Assembly: GCA_023634235.1 (NCBI GenBank) | Contig: JAMKCF010000008.1 | Span: 17,357,558-17,421,557, forward strand | Direction: 5' to 3' | DNA from: Pisaster brevispinus | Lineage: Eukaryota > Echinodermata > Asteroidea > Forcipulatida > Asteriidae | DNA length: 64,000 nucleotides | Shown here: positions 1 through 11,100 of the stretch, one piece after another | How positions within the stretch are numbered: position 1 is the stretch's first letter | Layout of the letters: each line of letters begins with the position of its first letter | Translations under genes and position numbers: made by a program | The notes under the pieces: generated by a model | The model's database searches: none | What the model was told of the DNA's origin: nothing | Seen by the model: the letters and a program-made list of their open reading frames with translations, nothing else

Positions 1-30
1 TTGTGTGGGGGAGGGGGGGGGGGGGGGGGT
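1..30. repeat. Poly-G tract at window edge
   Basis: Nearly uninterrupted G run (first bases ttgtgtggggg, then about 18 G). Similar C or G homopolymers of 10-15 bases occur at about 1018-1030, 2722-2740, 5038-5051 and 25314-25324. Low-complexity DNA with no gene evidence. Confidence 0.8.
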
Positions 31-89
31 AAATGCAAAAGTGATGATTATCATTATATGTTTCTGGAACTGAAACAAGAATGTCTCCT

Positions 90-375
90 AAGTGAACTTT
101 AATCACTGCAGCTCGCAAGTTTGAGGAAACCTGTCAACAAGTGTGCTTGCTATGTGAACCAGAAACACCCAGGGGGCTGTTAACCCCTACTCTTACACCA
201 GTGTTCAGGGTTGGTTCACGAGTGCTACCAATCCTAGTGCACGTGACCTATATGGCTTATAATGTCCCATCCGTAGGACAAGGCCTTGAAATTACACAAG
301 TGCCATGACCAGGACTCGAACCCACACTCTGCTGATCAGAAATGCCCAGAGCTTGTGAGTCTGGTGCTTTGCCAC
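90..375 (-). repeat. tRNA-Leu-derived SINE (reverse copy)
   Basis: The right end, read on the minus strand, resembles a class II tRNA-Leu head, with a B-box-like GGGTTCGAGTCC near 310-320 and a conserved GATCAGCAGAGTGTGGG block. The body up to position 90 aligns by eye with the reverse-oriented copy at 1375-1625: shared ctcgcaag, caacaagtgt, taacccctact and tgcccatc-like blocks. Same family as 20112-20395 (+) and 34742-34915 (-). Degenerate and not a functional tRNA. Confidence 0.7.
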
Positions 376-1374
376 GATGACACACATTGTAAAGAAAGGT
401 AGGCCTACCTGACTGTTTGTGTTCTAGCCTCAGTTTAGGCCGTGCCTGAATTGCTAGCTGCTGCTAGATCAACAAATTAACATGAATTCTTCTGAACACG
501 ATCAGAGCACACTGACCGAAATGCTGAGCTGTTAAACCACAGATTCTTTTCAATACCAACACAACTCATACATGTCATAGAGAGAGTTTTTATGTACTTC
601 CTCACCAGTTAAAGCTGTAGTATCCATTTGCTTTTCTCTTAAACAAGCCCATCTTCAGCACTACTATTTTAAATAAAGATGTAAAAACATGACATGTGTG
701 TTAAAACAAAAAACACTGTCCGCATGTAAATTAAAAATTACTTTTAGAACATTGAAATTATAATTCTAAAGCTTATAAAGTAATACACTTTACTCTGGTA
801 ATTTTTAATCTCAAAAGTCCAGATTTCAAAATGGGAAGGGGGGCACGTACATGCCCAGTTTGCCCACCCCTAGTTATGCCACTGATGGGTGGGTCTGCCT
901 AACTCATTGCCCATTTGGCAATAGGGCCTACAGCAACTGTGACTACTTCTATTCCAGTAAACCTGATCCAAGGGACTTTACTAGACTTTTCTGAAACTGT
1001 AACCAGCTCCCCACCACCCCCCCCCCCCCCGAAAATAGCAAATGGATTGCACATGGGGAATGAGTCAACAGTTTCATAATACCCACAGAGACTGGTAGTA
1101 ATAGTTACAACGCTGCAATAAACACATGAACTATAAAGGGATATAAATATGGCGCGCTGTTTCTGTCGCTGAAGATATCTCTGCAGTATTTCCTGTGGAT
1201 TTCACAACGCAACTGACTTCAGGAAATGAAGAGGACAAGAGAAGGGGTTTGTGAGAGATGGACTGCTTAAAGGGGGAGGCGTTAGACAGGCACGGAGTTA
1301 CAGCCGCCTGGGGTTCTATTATTGTATATTTATTATTACACATTTCTGGTAATGGAACCGAGGATGACTCATAA

Positions 1375-1735
1375 GTGAGCTTAATCGCTCGCAAGCCTGA
1401 GGAACTTTACCCTTCAACAAGTGTTCTTACAATGAATCAGAGACACTGGGGTATAACCCCTACTTTTCCCAGGGATAAGTGTCCTGGGTTTCTTTGTTGG
1501 TGCTGCCAACTTTGGTACACAGGACCTACGGCTTAATGGCCCATCTGAAGGACAACCGGACTTGAAACCACACTCTGCTGATCAGAAATTCAGAGCCGAG
1601 TCCGGTGCTCTTAACCACTCAGGCACAACACATCACGCCCCATCCATGTAATATGCCTGTGAGTTGTTTTCACAGGACTCTGAAAAGTACTGAGTAAACA
1701 GTGCTTAACACACATGGGTAAAACCAAATACTATT
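1375..1735 (-). repeat. SINE copy plus tail of a second SINE family
   Basis: 1375-1625 is a second copy of the 90-375 element in the same orientation, with the same tRNA-Leu-like head. 1640-1735 carries the segment 'ttttcacaggactctgaaaagtactgagtaaacagtg' in split form; this is the body of the SINE family best seen at 11112-11290 (ttttacaggactcaggaaag, then tactgagtatacagtg). Two unrelated SINE fragments therefore abut here. No gene is seen between them. Confidence 0.65.
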
Positions 1736-1937
1736 CTTTATCCCCGATGCAAATTTAACATCTATTATAACACCGCCATCTTGTTTTTCTTCCATTGGAA
1801 TCAATGACATTAAACAGACACCGGAAGAGAGCAGAGATCATCGCCCCTCTTTATGGATGGTTAGACCAAGCACGACATTGCTTTGACTGGTGAAGGAAAC
1901 AAAATTCAAATATGTGCAAGAATCGCACTACTAGCAT

Positions 1938-2195
1938 GTGGCGTAGCTTAGGGTTTGTGGCACTCTGGGGCAAGGCGTGACATAATTGGTGCCCCTCTAC
2001 TCACTTTGTCTTTGAAAATCTTGGCATTATTTTAAGCTATTAGTAATAATAACCTAGGCTTTCAGATTGTCACAACCCACCGTTTTACAGGGGAAAAAAA
2101 CAACAACTATTTTTTAAATGGTCATCAATTTGGCAAAAGACATAAGGCCATGATAGGGGGCACTTGCCCCTCCCCCTCCCCTAGCTACGCCTCTA
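1938..2195. mobile_element. MITE-like element with 'GTGGCGTAGCT' ends
   Basis: Left end GTGGCGTAGCTTAGGG and right end CCCTAGCTACGCCTCT are imperfect inverted repeats about 260 bp apart. G-rich/C-rich subterminal DNA (ctggggcaagg; gcccctccccct) lies just inside. No open frame of note, so non-autonomous. Related degenerate copies appear at about 42490-42715 and at the right edge of 17880-18015 (gttacgccgctgc). Confidence 0.6.
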
Positions 2196-2254
2196 ATTAC
2201 AAGCAGGGAATACAACATCATAAATGAAGATTATGGTAGCAAGGTCTATTTAAA

Positions 2255-2370
2255 TCGAACAAATAAACAAACAAACAAACACCCCAACACCCCAACAAAC
2301 AACCTAACAAACAAACAAACAAACAAACAAACAAACAAACACCCCAACACCCCAACAAACAAACAAACAA
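2255..2370. repeat. (AAAC)n microsatellite with interrupting CCCCAACA motifs
   Basis: Runs of 'aaac' repeated many times, interrupted twice by the same 'accccaacaccccaac' segment (about 2278-2294 and 2338-2354), so a roughly 60-bp segment has itself been duplicated. Confidence 0.85.
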
Positions 2371-2453
2371 AAACAAAGGGTTTTCAGGCAATGGAGACTG
2401 CTCTGTATTCCATCACTCCTGTAATGTTCCAATTACCCCTTGTGATCTACATG

Positions 2454-2514
2454 CTAGGTTTAGGGTGAGGGTTAGGGCTAGGTTTAGGGTGAGGGTTAGG
2501 GTTAGGATTGGGAA
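2454..2514 (+). repeat. Short interstitial TTAGGG-like tract
   Basis: Imperfect tandem of GGTTTAGGGTGAGGGTTAGGG, seen twice with a gctaggt spacer, then ggttaggatt. It matches degenerate animal telomeric hexamer TTAGGG but is only about 60 bp long and impure. No subtelomeric context is visible. Confidence 0.6.
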
Positions 2515-3046
2515 CACACATTTCTAAGGGTGTTGGGACATAGGGGTGTAATTACCGTATATATAGTACATACTATTAATACATACGTGAATATTCCCAT
2601 ATATTTATCTGAAGTGCTGGGGCTTACTTGGACACAATATACGACTATTTGGATGGTTAGATGAATGTAAAAATTATCTCATCTGAAGTTTTTTCATCAT
2701 AAAGGCCCCCGAATTTTCATTATCTCCCCCCCCCCCCCACAACGTCCCATTGAAGGATGTGGTTTTGAATATAGCAGGGTTTATGGCCACATTCATTTTT
2801 TATACGCTACATTTCAGTGCTTTTTAATGTTTATCATATTAAAAAAAAAAATAACTGTTCAATTCTGAAATGAATAAATAAAAACTGCACGGCCCTTTAA
2901 GTTTTGTGTGAACCTTGATCTATGGGGGAAAAGTCCCAGAGAATAAAACAACATGAGGAAATGGTGGGAAATGATAAGGGAATGTAATTTCAGCCAAGCT
3001 CTTGGCAGCAGACAAAAGATTCAAAAGAAAAGTTTAGCAAAATAGT

Positions 3047-3403
3047 TTAAAGGGACATGTTGCCTTTGGATTGGGTGCTTTAGGCTATAAAAAGTGTTTG
3101 TTATGAAATGAATATAGTTGGAAAGTTTTTTGACAGTAGATTATAATGATCACACAAAAAACCCTCGGTATAGTGTGGTTTTACTTTTACTTCATGAAGT
3201 GACACGGCCCATCATTTTGTAGAGTCAAAAATTTAGCTCTACAAAATATTAGTTCACGAAGTAAAAGGAAAATCCCATAATTTCGAGGGATGTGTGTGAA
3301 TCATTATCTACTTTAAAAAAAAATCTTTCTAACTGTATTAATTTCATAACAAACACTTTTATAGCCTAAAGTGCCTAATCCGAAAGGCAATGTGTCCCTT
3401 TAA
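3047..3403. mobile_element. TTAA-flanked MITE with very long inverted repeats (Kolobok/piggyBac-like)
   Basis: TTAA at 3047-3050 and again at 3400-3403 flank a 349-bp element. The left end AGGGACATGTTGCCTTTGG and the reverse complement of the right end (AGGGACACATTGCCTTTCGG) match, and the similarity extends for about 80 bp (TTTAGGCTATAAAA.GTGTTTGTTATGAAAT on both sides). Much of the element is therefore a foldback. No coding potential. TTAA duplication with AGGG termini suits Kolobok or piggyBac-type non-autonomous elements; I cannot choose between them. Confidence 0.8.
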
Positions 3404-3746
3404 TATCATACAAACATTGTGACCTTTGATTCATTTATGGATTTTAGACAAATAGGGCCTATCACAATTGTTCTTATTTGTATATAAGAGTTAATATTTG
3501 GCAGAGCTTTGATGTTATCAGAAGGAAAAAGAATCATGTTTTTAATCTGAAAGCTTACTTAATGTAAAAATTGTGCTGTTGCCAATCAATACCGGTAATT
3601 TTTCACATTTGAGTTCTTTGATCTTTGATCTTTGTGATCTTTGAGGAATTTTGTTTTAATCCATCCAAGGGCAAAATATATTCAAATTTATTCCTCTATA
3701 CTGCACAGGTTCCATTTGAATATGTTCAAATGAGTATCTTGTAAAT

Positions 3747-3880
3747 TAGGCCGTGTCCGAAACGGCGACTTCGGCTACAGCTAGAGCTAGATCAGCGCGT
3801 CTGCCAGTGTTGAAGAATAGGCAGACGCGGGCAATATAGCCGTAGCTCTAGCCGAAGTCGCCGTTTTGGACACGGCCCTA
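3747..3880. mobile_element. 130-bp foldback MITE flanked by TA
   Basis: Between TA dinucleotides at 3747-3748 and 3879-3880 lies an almost perfect inverted repeat. The left arm begins GGCCGTGTCCGAAACGGCGA; the right arm, read in reverse complement, begins GGGCCGTGTCCAAAACGGCG. Both arms continue through CTTCGGCTA..GCTAGAGCTA. TA flanks suggest a Tc1/mariner-superfamily MITE. Confidence 0.75.
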
Positions 3881-4439
3881 TACTCCAAACATGCTCATAG
3901 AGGGCACATTATGCAGCAATCCAGAAACACCAGGGAAATCCCGATCTCTTTCATGATAGATATCCCGAGTGTTTTTCAGTGCAATACATAATGCTCAGGA
4001 CCTACAACTTTACATCCCATTGGCAAGATGCTGGCTTGATGTTAAGGAGCCGTATCATGTCCCAGACAAGCCACCAACCATGGCAATACAAGGAGGGGGT
4101 CTCCCATCCAATTACTGATCACCGTCAATGGGGCATATCTTAAGCAACCAGCTCTTCATTTGAGCTGACTGTTTAAAAGTTATAGCTTATATGCAAAATG
4201 TTTGCATAATAGGCCGCTAGGCGCAAGACTTGCAGAGTCTATTCTGAAAAATATATTGCCAAAGTTCTAGTTCTTCTGGTACTGAATTTAAAGATACTTT
4301 ACATAAACCTAGTTCATCATTTTTCAAACAGAAACTTTTCACTGATTCTTTGAATGAATATTTTTTGGGCGAGGGCTTTAAATTAAAAATTGAGTCTTGT
4401 AATGCACATATCCACAATAAGGTGCTCTTGATGCTGGAA

Positions 4440-4725
4440 AGTTTATTATCCCTGGTCATCAGGCATACTCAACTCCCTTGGGAGTAAACAACCTTGGCAG
4501 CCTCTTAGGCACTCAGGGGTTGATCAAACACATTACCACTTCAGCCCTGGCAGGTCCCCCTTTTATACTCCTGGGTGAAGAGAAGCAAATTATGATCAAC
4601 TGTCTTGCTCAAGGACACAAGTGCTATGTTTGACCAGTCTGGGATTCAAACCAACATGCTGACGACTCAGCCAGAATTTGAGTCTAATGTACCAGACCGC
4701 TCAACCATTCCACTCCACAAATTCA
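4440..4725 (-). repeat. Partial SINE ('TACCCATTTATAC...AAGCAATTATGG' family)
   Basis: Contains the recognisable chain cttgggagt-aaac, ccctggcaggt, ttttatactcctgggtgaagagaagcaa, ttgctcaaggacacaagtg, gggattcaaacca, gaatttgagtc. These occur in the same order in the better copies at 33505-33895 and 37012-37355. The tRNA-like head is on the minus strand. Degenerate. Confidence 0.6.
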
Positions 4726-5234
4726 CAAAAATATCATCAAACCATTGCCCAATAAAATGGCCAAGTTGGTTGATTTTGCTTACAATTGCCAGCAAAAATG
4801 TTCAGACAAACAGTGAAGACAACAGTTATATTCTGGCCTGTTAGGATAAAATGGCTGCTCAAATCTGGGGGACTTTTAGTGCCTAATACTAGGTATTTCA
4901 GTGACAGTTATCCGGTCTCTGAGTTGCTAAATAGCATAATTAGTGTTACGTTACAGTAAGGAAACATACCATTGCCGGTGATTCATGAACAATTCCACAT
5001 GTACACATTTCCTCTTTAATAATATCATTTCACAACACCCCCCCCCCCCCCACAAAACCACATGCTAGGTGGTGATGTGGAACTTACAATCAACCACATT
5101 GAAAGCTGTTTTTAAAATTACACACAGCAGGCATTAAAATCCTACAATGCTTCAAACCCCGGAACTCTGTATTCCGATTTTGTTTAATTTCAATGGACAC
5201 CAAAACCCTGGCCCTCAAAATGTTCTCGCCATCC

Positions 5235-5527
5235 CCCCCAAAAGCATCATAGAGCAACTGGTTCCCTCTCATTCTTTGATCTTGTGGCATGTGTAACTGT
5301 ATGCAGTTTAGGGTGATCGTGTAAAAACATGATTTATTTGAAGTGGAATGCGTCAAAGTATGTGCATTTTGACATGGTGCCCTACAAGCGTTCCCAAAGT
5401 TCTTAACAAGCTTGCGAGAAAAGCAGACATTTTGGCCAGCAAATCAAATTTTTCAGTGCTTCCCTTCCAGGGGTTAGTGGCATAGGTATAGATGTGGCAC
5501 GCTGTCCCTGGTAGTGAGGCAGCTGGG
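5235..5527 (-). mobile_element. Partial copy of the hAT-like MITE found in NAPG intron 4
   Basis: Shares 'agagcaactggt', 'ccctctcattctttgatcttgtg', 'aactgtatgcagtttagggtgatc', 'gtaaaaacatgatt' and an end 'ctggtagtgaggcagctg' (split here) with the copies at 25726-26232 and 26758-28099. One end is missing, so this is a truncated copy. Confidence 0.65.
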
Positions 5528-5820
5528 CCCGGGGGCCAATTTCATTGCACTGCTTATCGGTAAGCAAATTTTCATGCTAACTATAGCAGAAAAATTGGCT
5601 TAAGCGTAAGCGTATTTCCCAGGTTAGCAAGAAAATTAGGCGGTCAGCTTGTGTGTTCACTATGAACTTGCATTGTTACGTCATTCATTTGCGTACAGTA
5701 AGCACCAGAAGGTTAGCATAATGCCTTTTTGTGTGCTTCAGTTAGCAGTGCTATGAAATGGAAACTTGCGCAGTAAGCACAAAATAAGCCATTAAGCAGT
5801 TCTATGAAATTCGGCCCAGG
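5528..5820. mobile_element. MITE with 'AATTTCAT..CTGCTTA' inverted ends
   Basis: The left end (ggccaatttcattgcactgctta) and right end (taagcagttctatgaaattcggcc) are inverted copies about 290 bp apart. The interior is rich in 'agcaaa/gttagca' motifs. Partial relatives occur at 33898-34085 and 39975-40090. Non-coding. Confidence 0.65.
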
Positions 5821-6060
5821 TCTTGAGTTGAGGGTGGATCAAGAAGGTTCAGTAGAGCCATGAACATTGCAAACAAGCCTTAGATTTATGTGCTGCAGTT
5901 TCAACTGCTGACGGAATGTGTTTGTGTGTTTTCACTTTTCACTGTCATTGACTTCCAGTTTCCATTGAAAAATTATACCCTGCTTCAATTTTCATTGTTC
6001 AAGCTGGAGGTGTTACAGTCTGTACCTGTTGATTAATTATGTTTCACTATCGCTAAGCTG

Positions 6061-6433
6061 TTAAAGGTATCATGCAGGAGTGGTTTAAAGATAAAATTCA
6101 TCATTGTTTAATTTTAGAATAAAAGCTTACTGATTATGATACACAAGAACCATTTTCTTCTGTGAAATATTTCCCTCAGAAATGAAGTCATATTCGAGAA
6201 AACTGTATTTGAAACCTAAAAAAACCAGCTGATTTTGGTTTATATTACAACCAAAATTAAGGACAATGTGTTTTACATGCTGAAAATTGTGCCAGGATTT
6301 TCAACATTTTCTCCTGTTTCACAGCCCAAAATGTCAAAGGTTTGTTATTTCATATACATGGTTCATCACACAAAACATGAACACTGTATGCAACTACTTT
6401 ATAAGCTCTACCAACCCTGCAAAATACCTTTAA
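6061..6433. mobile_element. TTAA-flanked MITE, AGGTAT termini
   Basis: TTAA at 6061-6064 and 6430-6433 flank a 365-bp element. The left end is AGGTATCATGCAGGAGTGGT and the reverse complement of the right end is AGGTATTTTGCAGGGTTGGT. A diverged, reverse-oriented relative lies at 23690-24010, and a third copy, split by another transposon, starts at 25644. The 77-aa frame inside (6235-6468) recurs in diverged form in the 23.7-kb copy, so it is repeat sequence and not an exon. Confidence 0.75.
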
Positions 6434-6892
6434 GTATAGCTCAAGGTAGATGTAACTTTTACTTTTAATTTAATTAAAATTTTGTCTATTATATGAAAAT
6501 CTGTTTGTTGAATTTCAGAGAAAATAGTATGACTGTGTGGGTAGAAAATGTCGAAAGGTTTGGCAGGAAATGTGTATTTCCTTAATCTCCAATGGTACTG
6601 TTTGTGCTACATAAAATGTGCATACTCGGAACTACGTAAACAATGGAAATTTACCCAAAAGTTGTAGATTTCGAGAAGCTTTTAGAAACAGTATCCACAG
6701 TACTGGAGAAGTAGATCAAAGAGCAGGATTTCTTTCTAAAAAAAATAGTGTATTTTTTCTACACCAGGCAGGGAACAAAAAAAGTCTGAATTTAGATAAA
6801 AGTCTCAAACTTCTCATCTCTGCAGACATTATAACTACACCAGTTCATCAGGTCGTGAGCACTCCTGAAACCATCTCAACTCCTTAACCTTA

Positions 6893-7005
6893 TGCAGCGC
6901 CGGCAGCCAAATGAGTGCACAGGTTGCTAATCCTTCACATTCAATAATCTCTACCCTCACCTGTACCCATTTACTCCGGGTTGATGAGAAGCAACTATGT
7001 ATGTT
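6893..7005 (-). repeat. Fragment of the long SINE family
   Basis: Carries 'aatctctaccctcacctgtacccatttactccgggttgatgagaagcaa' in degenerate form, matching the centre of the 33505-33895 element. Both ends are lost. Confidence 0.5.
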
Positions 7006-7779
7006 ATCCAGGCAAATTTATAGAAACTTTAATGACATTACAAATATTGCATCTGCCTTCAAAAGTATCAGACTTTCAAGAAAGTGTCTGATGATTCTTA
7101 TGTTTCTCAAAGGTGTCTGATAATTCTTATGTTTCTCAAGTAAACATTAAATTTTGGTGATTTATGTTCCCTATGTGGTAACACCATGGAGATGTTCTCC
7201 ATACAAATTGTGGTTGTTGTAAAGTTTATTTGTAAACAAGATTTTTGAACATAAATGAAATACGTATTATAGTTGTATTTCCCCTGAATGCAAATTATAC
7301 TGTTTTTATTTATTTGTAAATTACACAATGTCTTTACAAGTTCGACGAATGATGAAAATCTTTTGTTCGTTATGTCTACTCAAGAAAAAAGACTTGTCAC
7401 TTGGGATTCAAACATATTCTGTTCAGTGAGCTGAAAGACAGGCAAAATGTTTAAAAGTATTATGAGTTTATTAAGCAATGGTTCCACTTTACTAACAAGT
7501 AAAAATCCACTTATTGCTTAACGTTGTTATGAAGCTATTCCATGCCAGTAGAACAAATAGCAAGAAAAGTTTTCAAGCACAAATCTACACAGCAAAGTAG
7601 ATATACACACATTGTGTTTATTATCGCAAACTGAATATACATTGACACCTCACCATGCAATGCCTCAAAACCCAAACATTTCACTGTTGTTGCCCTTTCC
7701 TGGGGTTATGGGGAGTATGTTCTTGAATTTGGATTAATACAGTCAGTTTAATTATTACACTTGCCATATTATTATGAAT

Positions 7780-8020
7780 CTATAGCATTGTTTCTAATTT
7801 TGTGCTAGAATTGAGAATGACAAAACATGCACTGCATCTCTTTGGAACTCCTTGCCTGGCGCATGTTTCTCTCCATCCTACAATCTGGACTGTTTTAAGA
7901 GGGATATCAATTCCTAATCAGCTCCCCTGAGTTATTTTCATCTTAAATATTGTCTTCTTGTAGCCCCTTACCAAGAGTGGCTTTTAGCCTTGTTTAGGGT
8001 GAAAAAAATAAAATAACAGA
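7780..8020 (+). mobile_element. 3' end of a non-LTR retrotransposon (LINE)
   Basis: From 7840 one frame reads LWNSLPGACFSPSYNLD, then CFKRDIN, then stop. This is the typical tail of a CR1/L2/Jockey-type reverse transcriptase (the 'LWNsLP...S.s...FK..i' region). It is followed by about 100 bp of 3' sequence ending in an A-rich gtgaaaaaaataaaataa tail. It is strongly 5'-truncated and lies just 3' of the COQ9 stop, so it may sit in the COQ9 3' UTR on the opposite strand. Confidence 0.65.
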
Positions 8021-8106
8021 GTTTAACACAATGTAGGTTGTTATTGATGTACCTTCCCTCACGTCATCAACTTGCGCAAGTCTCTCTGGTCATTTCAAGC
8101 CCAACT

Positions 8107-11100
8107 TCATCTGTTTCTATTGTTAACACCAGCTATGTTTCGTCCCTGAACAGGAATGGAGAGAAAGAAGATAGATACTGTGAACATTGAGAGTGAAAGA
8201 ACATCAGAACTAGAATTTGTATGGCTGATGTACAAGAATTTGCATAAAATTGCTTTCATTTCTGTTCTTTATCAAAATAAAAACAAAGATACAATCGGAT
8301 TACAATACTAAAGTTTTATAGCTGATGTACATGTACAACAATTTGCATAAATTTGCTTTTGTTTCTGTCCTTTGTCAAAAGAATTAGACAAACAATCTTA
8401 TAGCAATAGTAGAGTTCAGGGTATCACCATGGAAGTAACTCTCTCTACGAGTTGCGGTGAATGTGAAAAGAACCGGCGCAGTGGTGTAACAACTTGCTGT
8501 TTCAATCGGTATGGTCTGACTGTCTTCAGGAGAATTAATTTGTGAAAGTATTTCTGATACATGTAATGCATGTGAATAGATGCTGACTTGCGCAAGGTTT
8601 AGCATAGGGAGACTGTGACGTGTACTTCACTGGTAACAAAATGCAGTCAGTGACCTCCCTATAATGTCAGCATTGAAAATTAAAACAACGGACGCCGAGT
8701 ATATCATCGTGTCAGTTTCGGTTGTTTTGATGACGTTTTAAACAATCATAAGTTGTTTAAGATAAAGACAAAACATTAAAAGTGTAGGTATGACCTTGTT
8801 GCACGGACACTACACACGGTTTTAGACTGGTCAAAGGTCGTGTCTTGGAGCAACAACCTTGTTGCACAAACCTGCATCTCATGCAATCAGTGCAACAAGG
8901 TCGTATGTGTGAGATACAACTTTGCTGCTCGGAACACCTGAACGAAGTCTGACGCCATTTATTGTTAATGACGTGCATCTTCTAAGTTACTTTTTGGACA
9001 AACTTGTAACCTTTAAAGTTTATTCAGACAAAAATAAAGCACCTTTTGTATATTCTTACCCAATTTCACAAAAAATGTGACATACGACCTTCTTGCACTG
9101 ACACAACGATATGTAAATCTCTCCCTGCCCATGCTTTCCCTTTTTGCTACAAAGACCATATCCATCTTAAAAATATACTGCAATGCATCTTGGAAAACCA
9201 AACACAGTTAAATAACAAATCAAGCTGCTAAGATGGACTTCATGCTGTAATTAACATGTAACTATGCCAAGTTTTATATGTACCACATTGCTTCAATCAA
9301 ATGGTTGCCAGTGTTGCTTGGACTCAGATTTCACCCATAATTCTTTGCACGCTGATCATGTGCACTGGGACATGCATGCGGGCTATTAACGTTATGCAAT
9401 CACACGCATCAGAAATGACAGAGACAGTGGCCTGCACATCCACCTTGATGCATTTGCTGTGTGATTTTCATTGTGTGTTTGATGTGTTTACACAGCATAT
9501 GCTGTCTAACTGCGTTAGTGCCCTCTGTTGGTGAAGTGTGCATGTTATTTCTGTTTCGCACGTACTAGCGCTAAAATTAAATAACAAAACCAAGCAGAAT
9601 AACTCAAATATTAGAAATAGGATTTTGCCACAGTCCTTGTCAGACCTAATATGTATTGTTCCTCAAGTGAAATGTTAAGTTGGTGTTTACCCATTGAAAC
9701 CGAGGACTTTAACAAAAGGGATCCGGGTGTTTTCAAGTTCAATCCAAATTGGAGAACAAAGAAGTCCTTGATTTATGAGTTGACAAACATGTGTTTTCAT
9801 CAATACTAAGTTCAGGTGTAAGTATCCTTCATTGGAAGAAACTATAACCACTAAAGTGAATAACACAGTACCACAGACTTTAAAACTAGAAAACATTGTC
9901 ACCTTCTTCAACCACAAACAATCCAGGCCCAAATCACCCATGTCCCCTCATCAAACCCCAATCAACTCCAACCCCCACTAACCCAGTCCCCCTCCAACAG
10001 TGGTCTCTCTTAACAGTGGGCCACTGGCCAGATGCCGGTTAGGTCATCTGAGGACCAGTCAAAGTTCTGTCCAGCTAGTCTGGCTGGCTAGTTTATTGAG
10101 CTCCCACTGCTTCATGTGAATCACTGACTGCTCATATTGTTTCAAATTAGTAGTCCCACAGTGTTGAAAGGGAACCATAAAAATATGGACCAGTGAAAAA
10201 GCTGGTAGACTTGTGAAACGACACTTGAGCTAACTGGTCCCCAGGCTAGTCACTTAGGCAGTTAAGAGTGAAGCCTGTCCAACCCCAGTGTTAAGTTCTC
10301 TTCACGTTAGTCTGCACCTGAGAGTGACACTACTTATTAAAAGACAACCCCAATACATTAATTCAGGTCAACATACTTTGACTTACCACAGTGTAAGCTG
10401 CAGACATTAATGACGAGAGGCTACCAACAGTTTGACCAATCTGTGATGGAGAGCGAGAGAGAAAAAAAGAAAAAAAAGAAAGAATATTACTTTTCAAAGA
10501 TATCTCAAAAGTCCTATTTCAAGATTTTAATCTTATATTTATAATAAGTGCTTGTAGGAAAACATGGAAAACAGGACTTTGAAATGGTTTCCAACAATCT
10601 GATTACGACAAAATGAATCCCAAGCAAAATCTCACTGAGCTGCTTAGGCAGAAAATATTGTGTAACATTTTTCTGCTAAGCACAAATAAGCAGTACAACA
10701 GATAAATCAGTACATGTAACATAGGACGTTGGCACCACACACAACTTTCAGCCAATGGTGTTTCTTTGACCTCAATGAGGGCGCTGTTTTGAACTTGTGA
10801 TATAACCTGTATGCAAATGATCCTTTTTAGCATTGGGTCAGTTACCCCACAGGTGAAAAAGTCTTGCAGTCTATTGTTTTTCAAAATTTACCTTAAATAT
10901 TTAATAATAATAACAACAACAATACTACATTTATTGTGCGCATTTCACTATAATTGTTTTTATAAAGTACATTACAATAATCTACAATAATGGTTAAAAG
11001 TCAGCACAATGAAGTAAAACAGCAAAGAGTAAAAACAATATTATTACATTTATTAACTGTTGCGGTACTCCCTGCTAAAATATAGGATTCAAACTGCCTC

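Noticed and set aside
6235..6468. 77-aa frame with a diverged relative at 23633-23893
   Set aside because: Both lie inside copies of the same TTAA-flanked MITE; resemblance is due to the repeat, and the frames differ in length and ends.
10021..10060. Alternative last COQ9 exon (reading ...DLTGIW)
   Set aside because: The LTG match is in the wrong phase for the upstream exon and lies in an interspersed repeat; the exon at 8145-8107 fits phase, acceptor and the conserved C-terminus.
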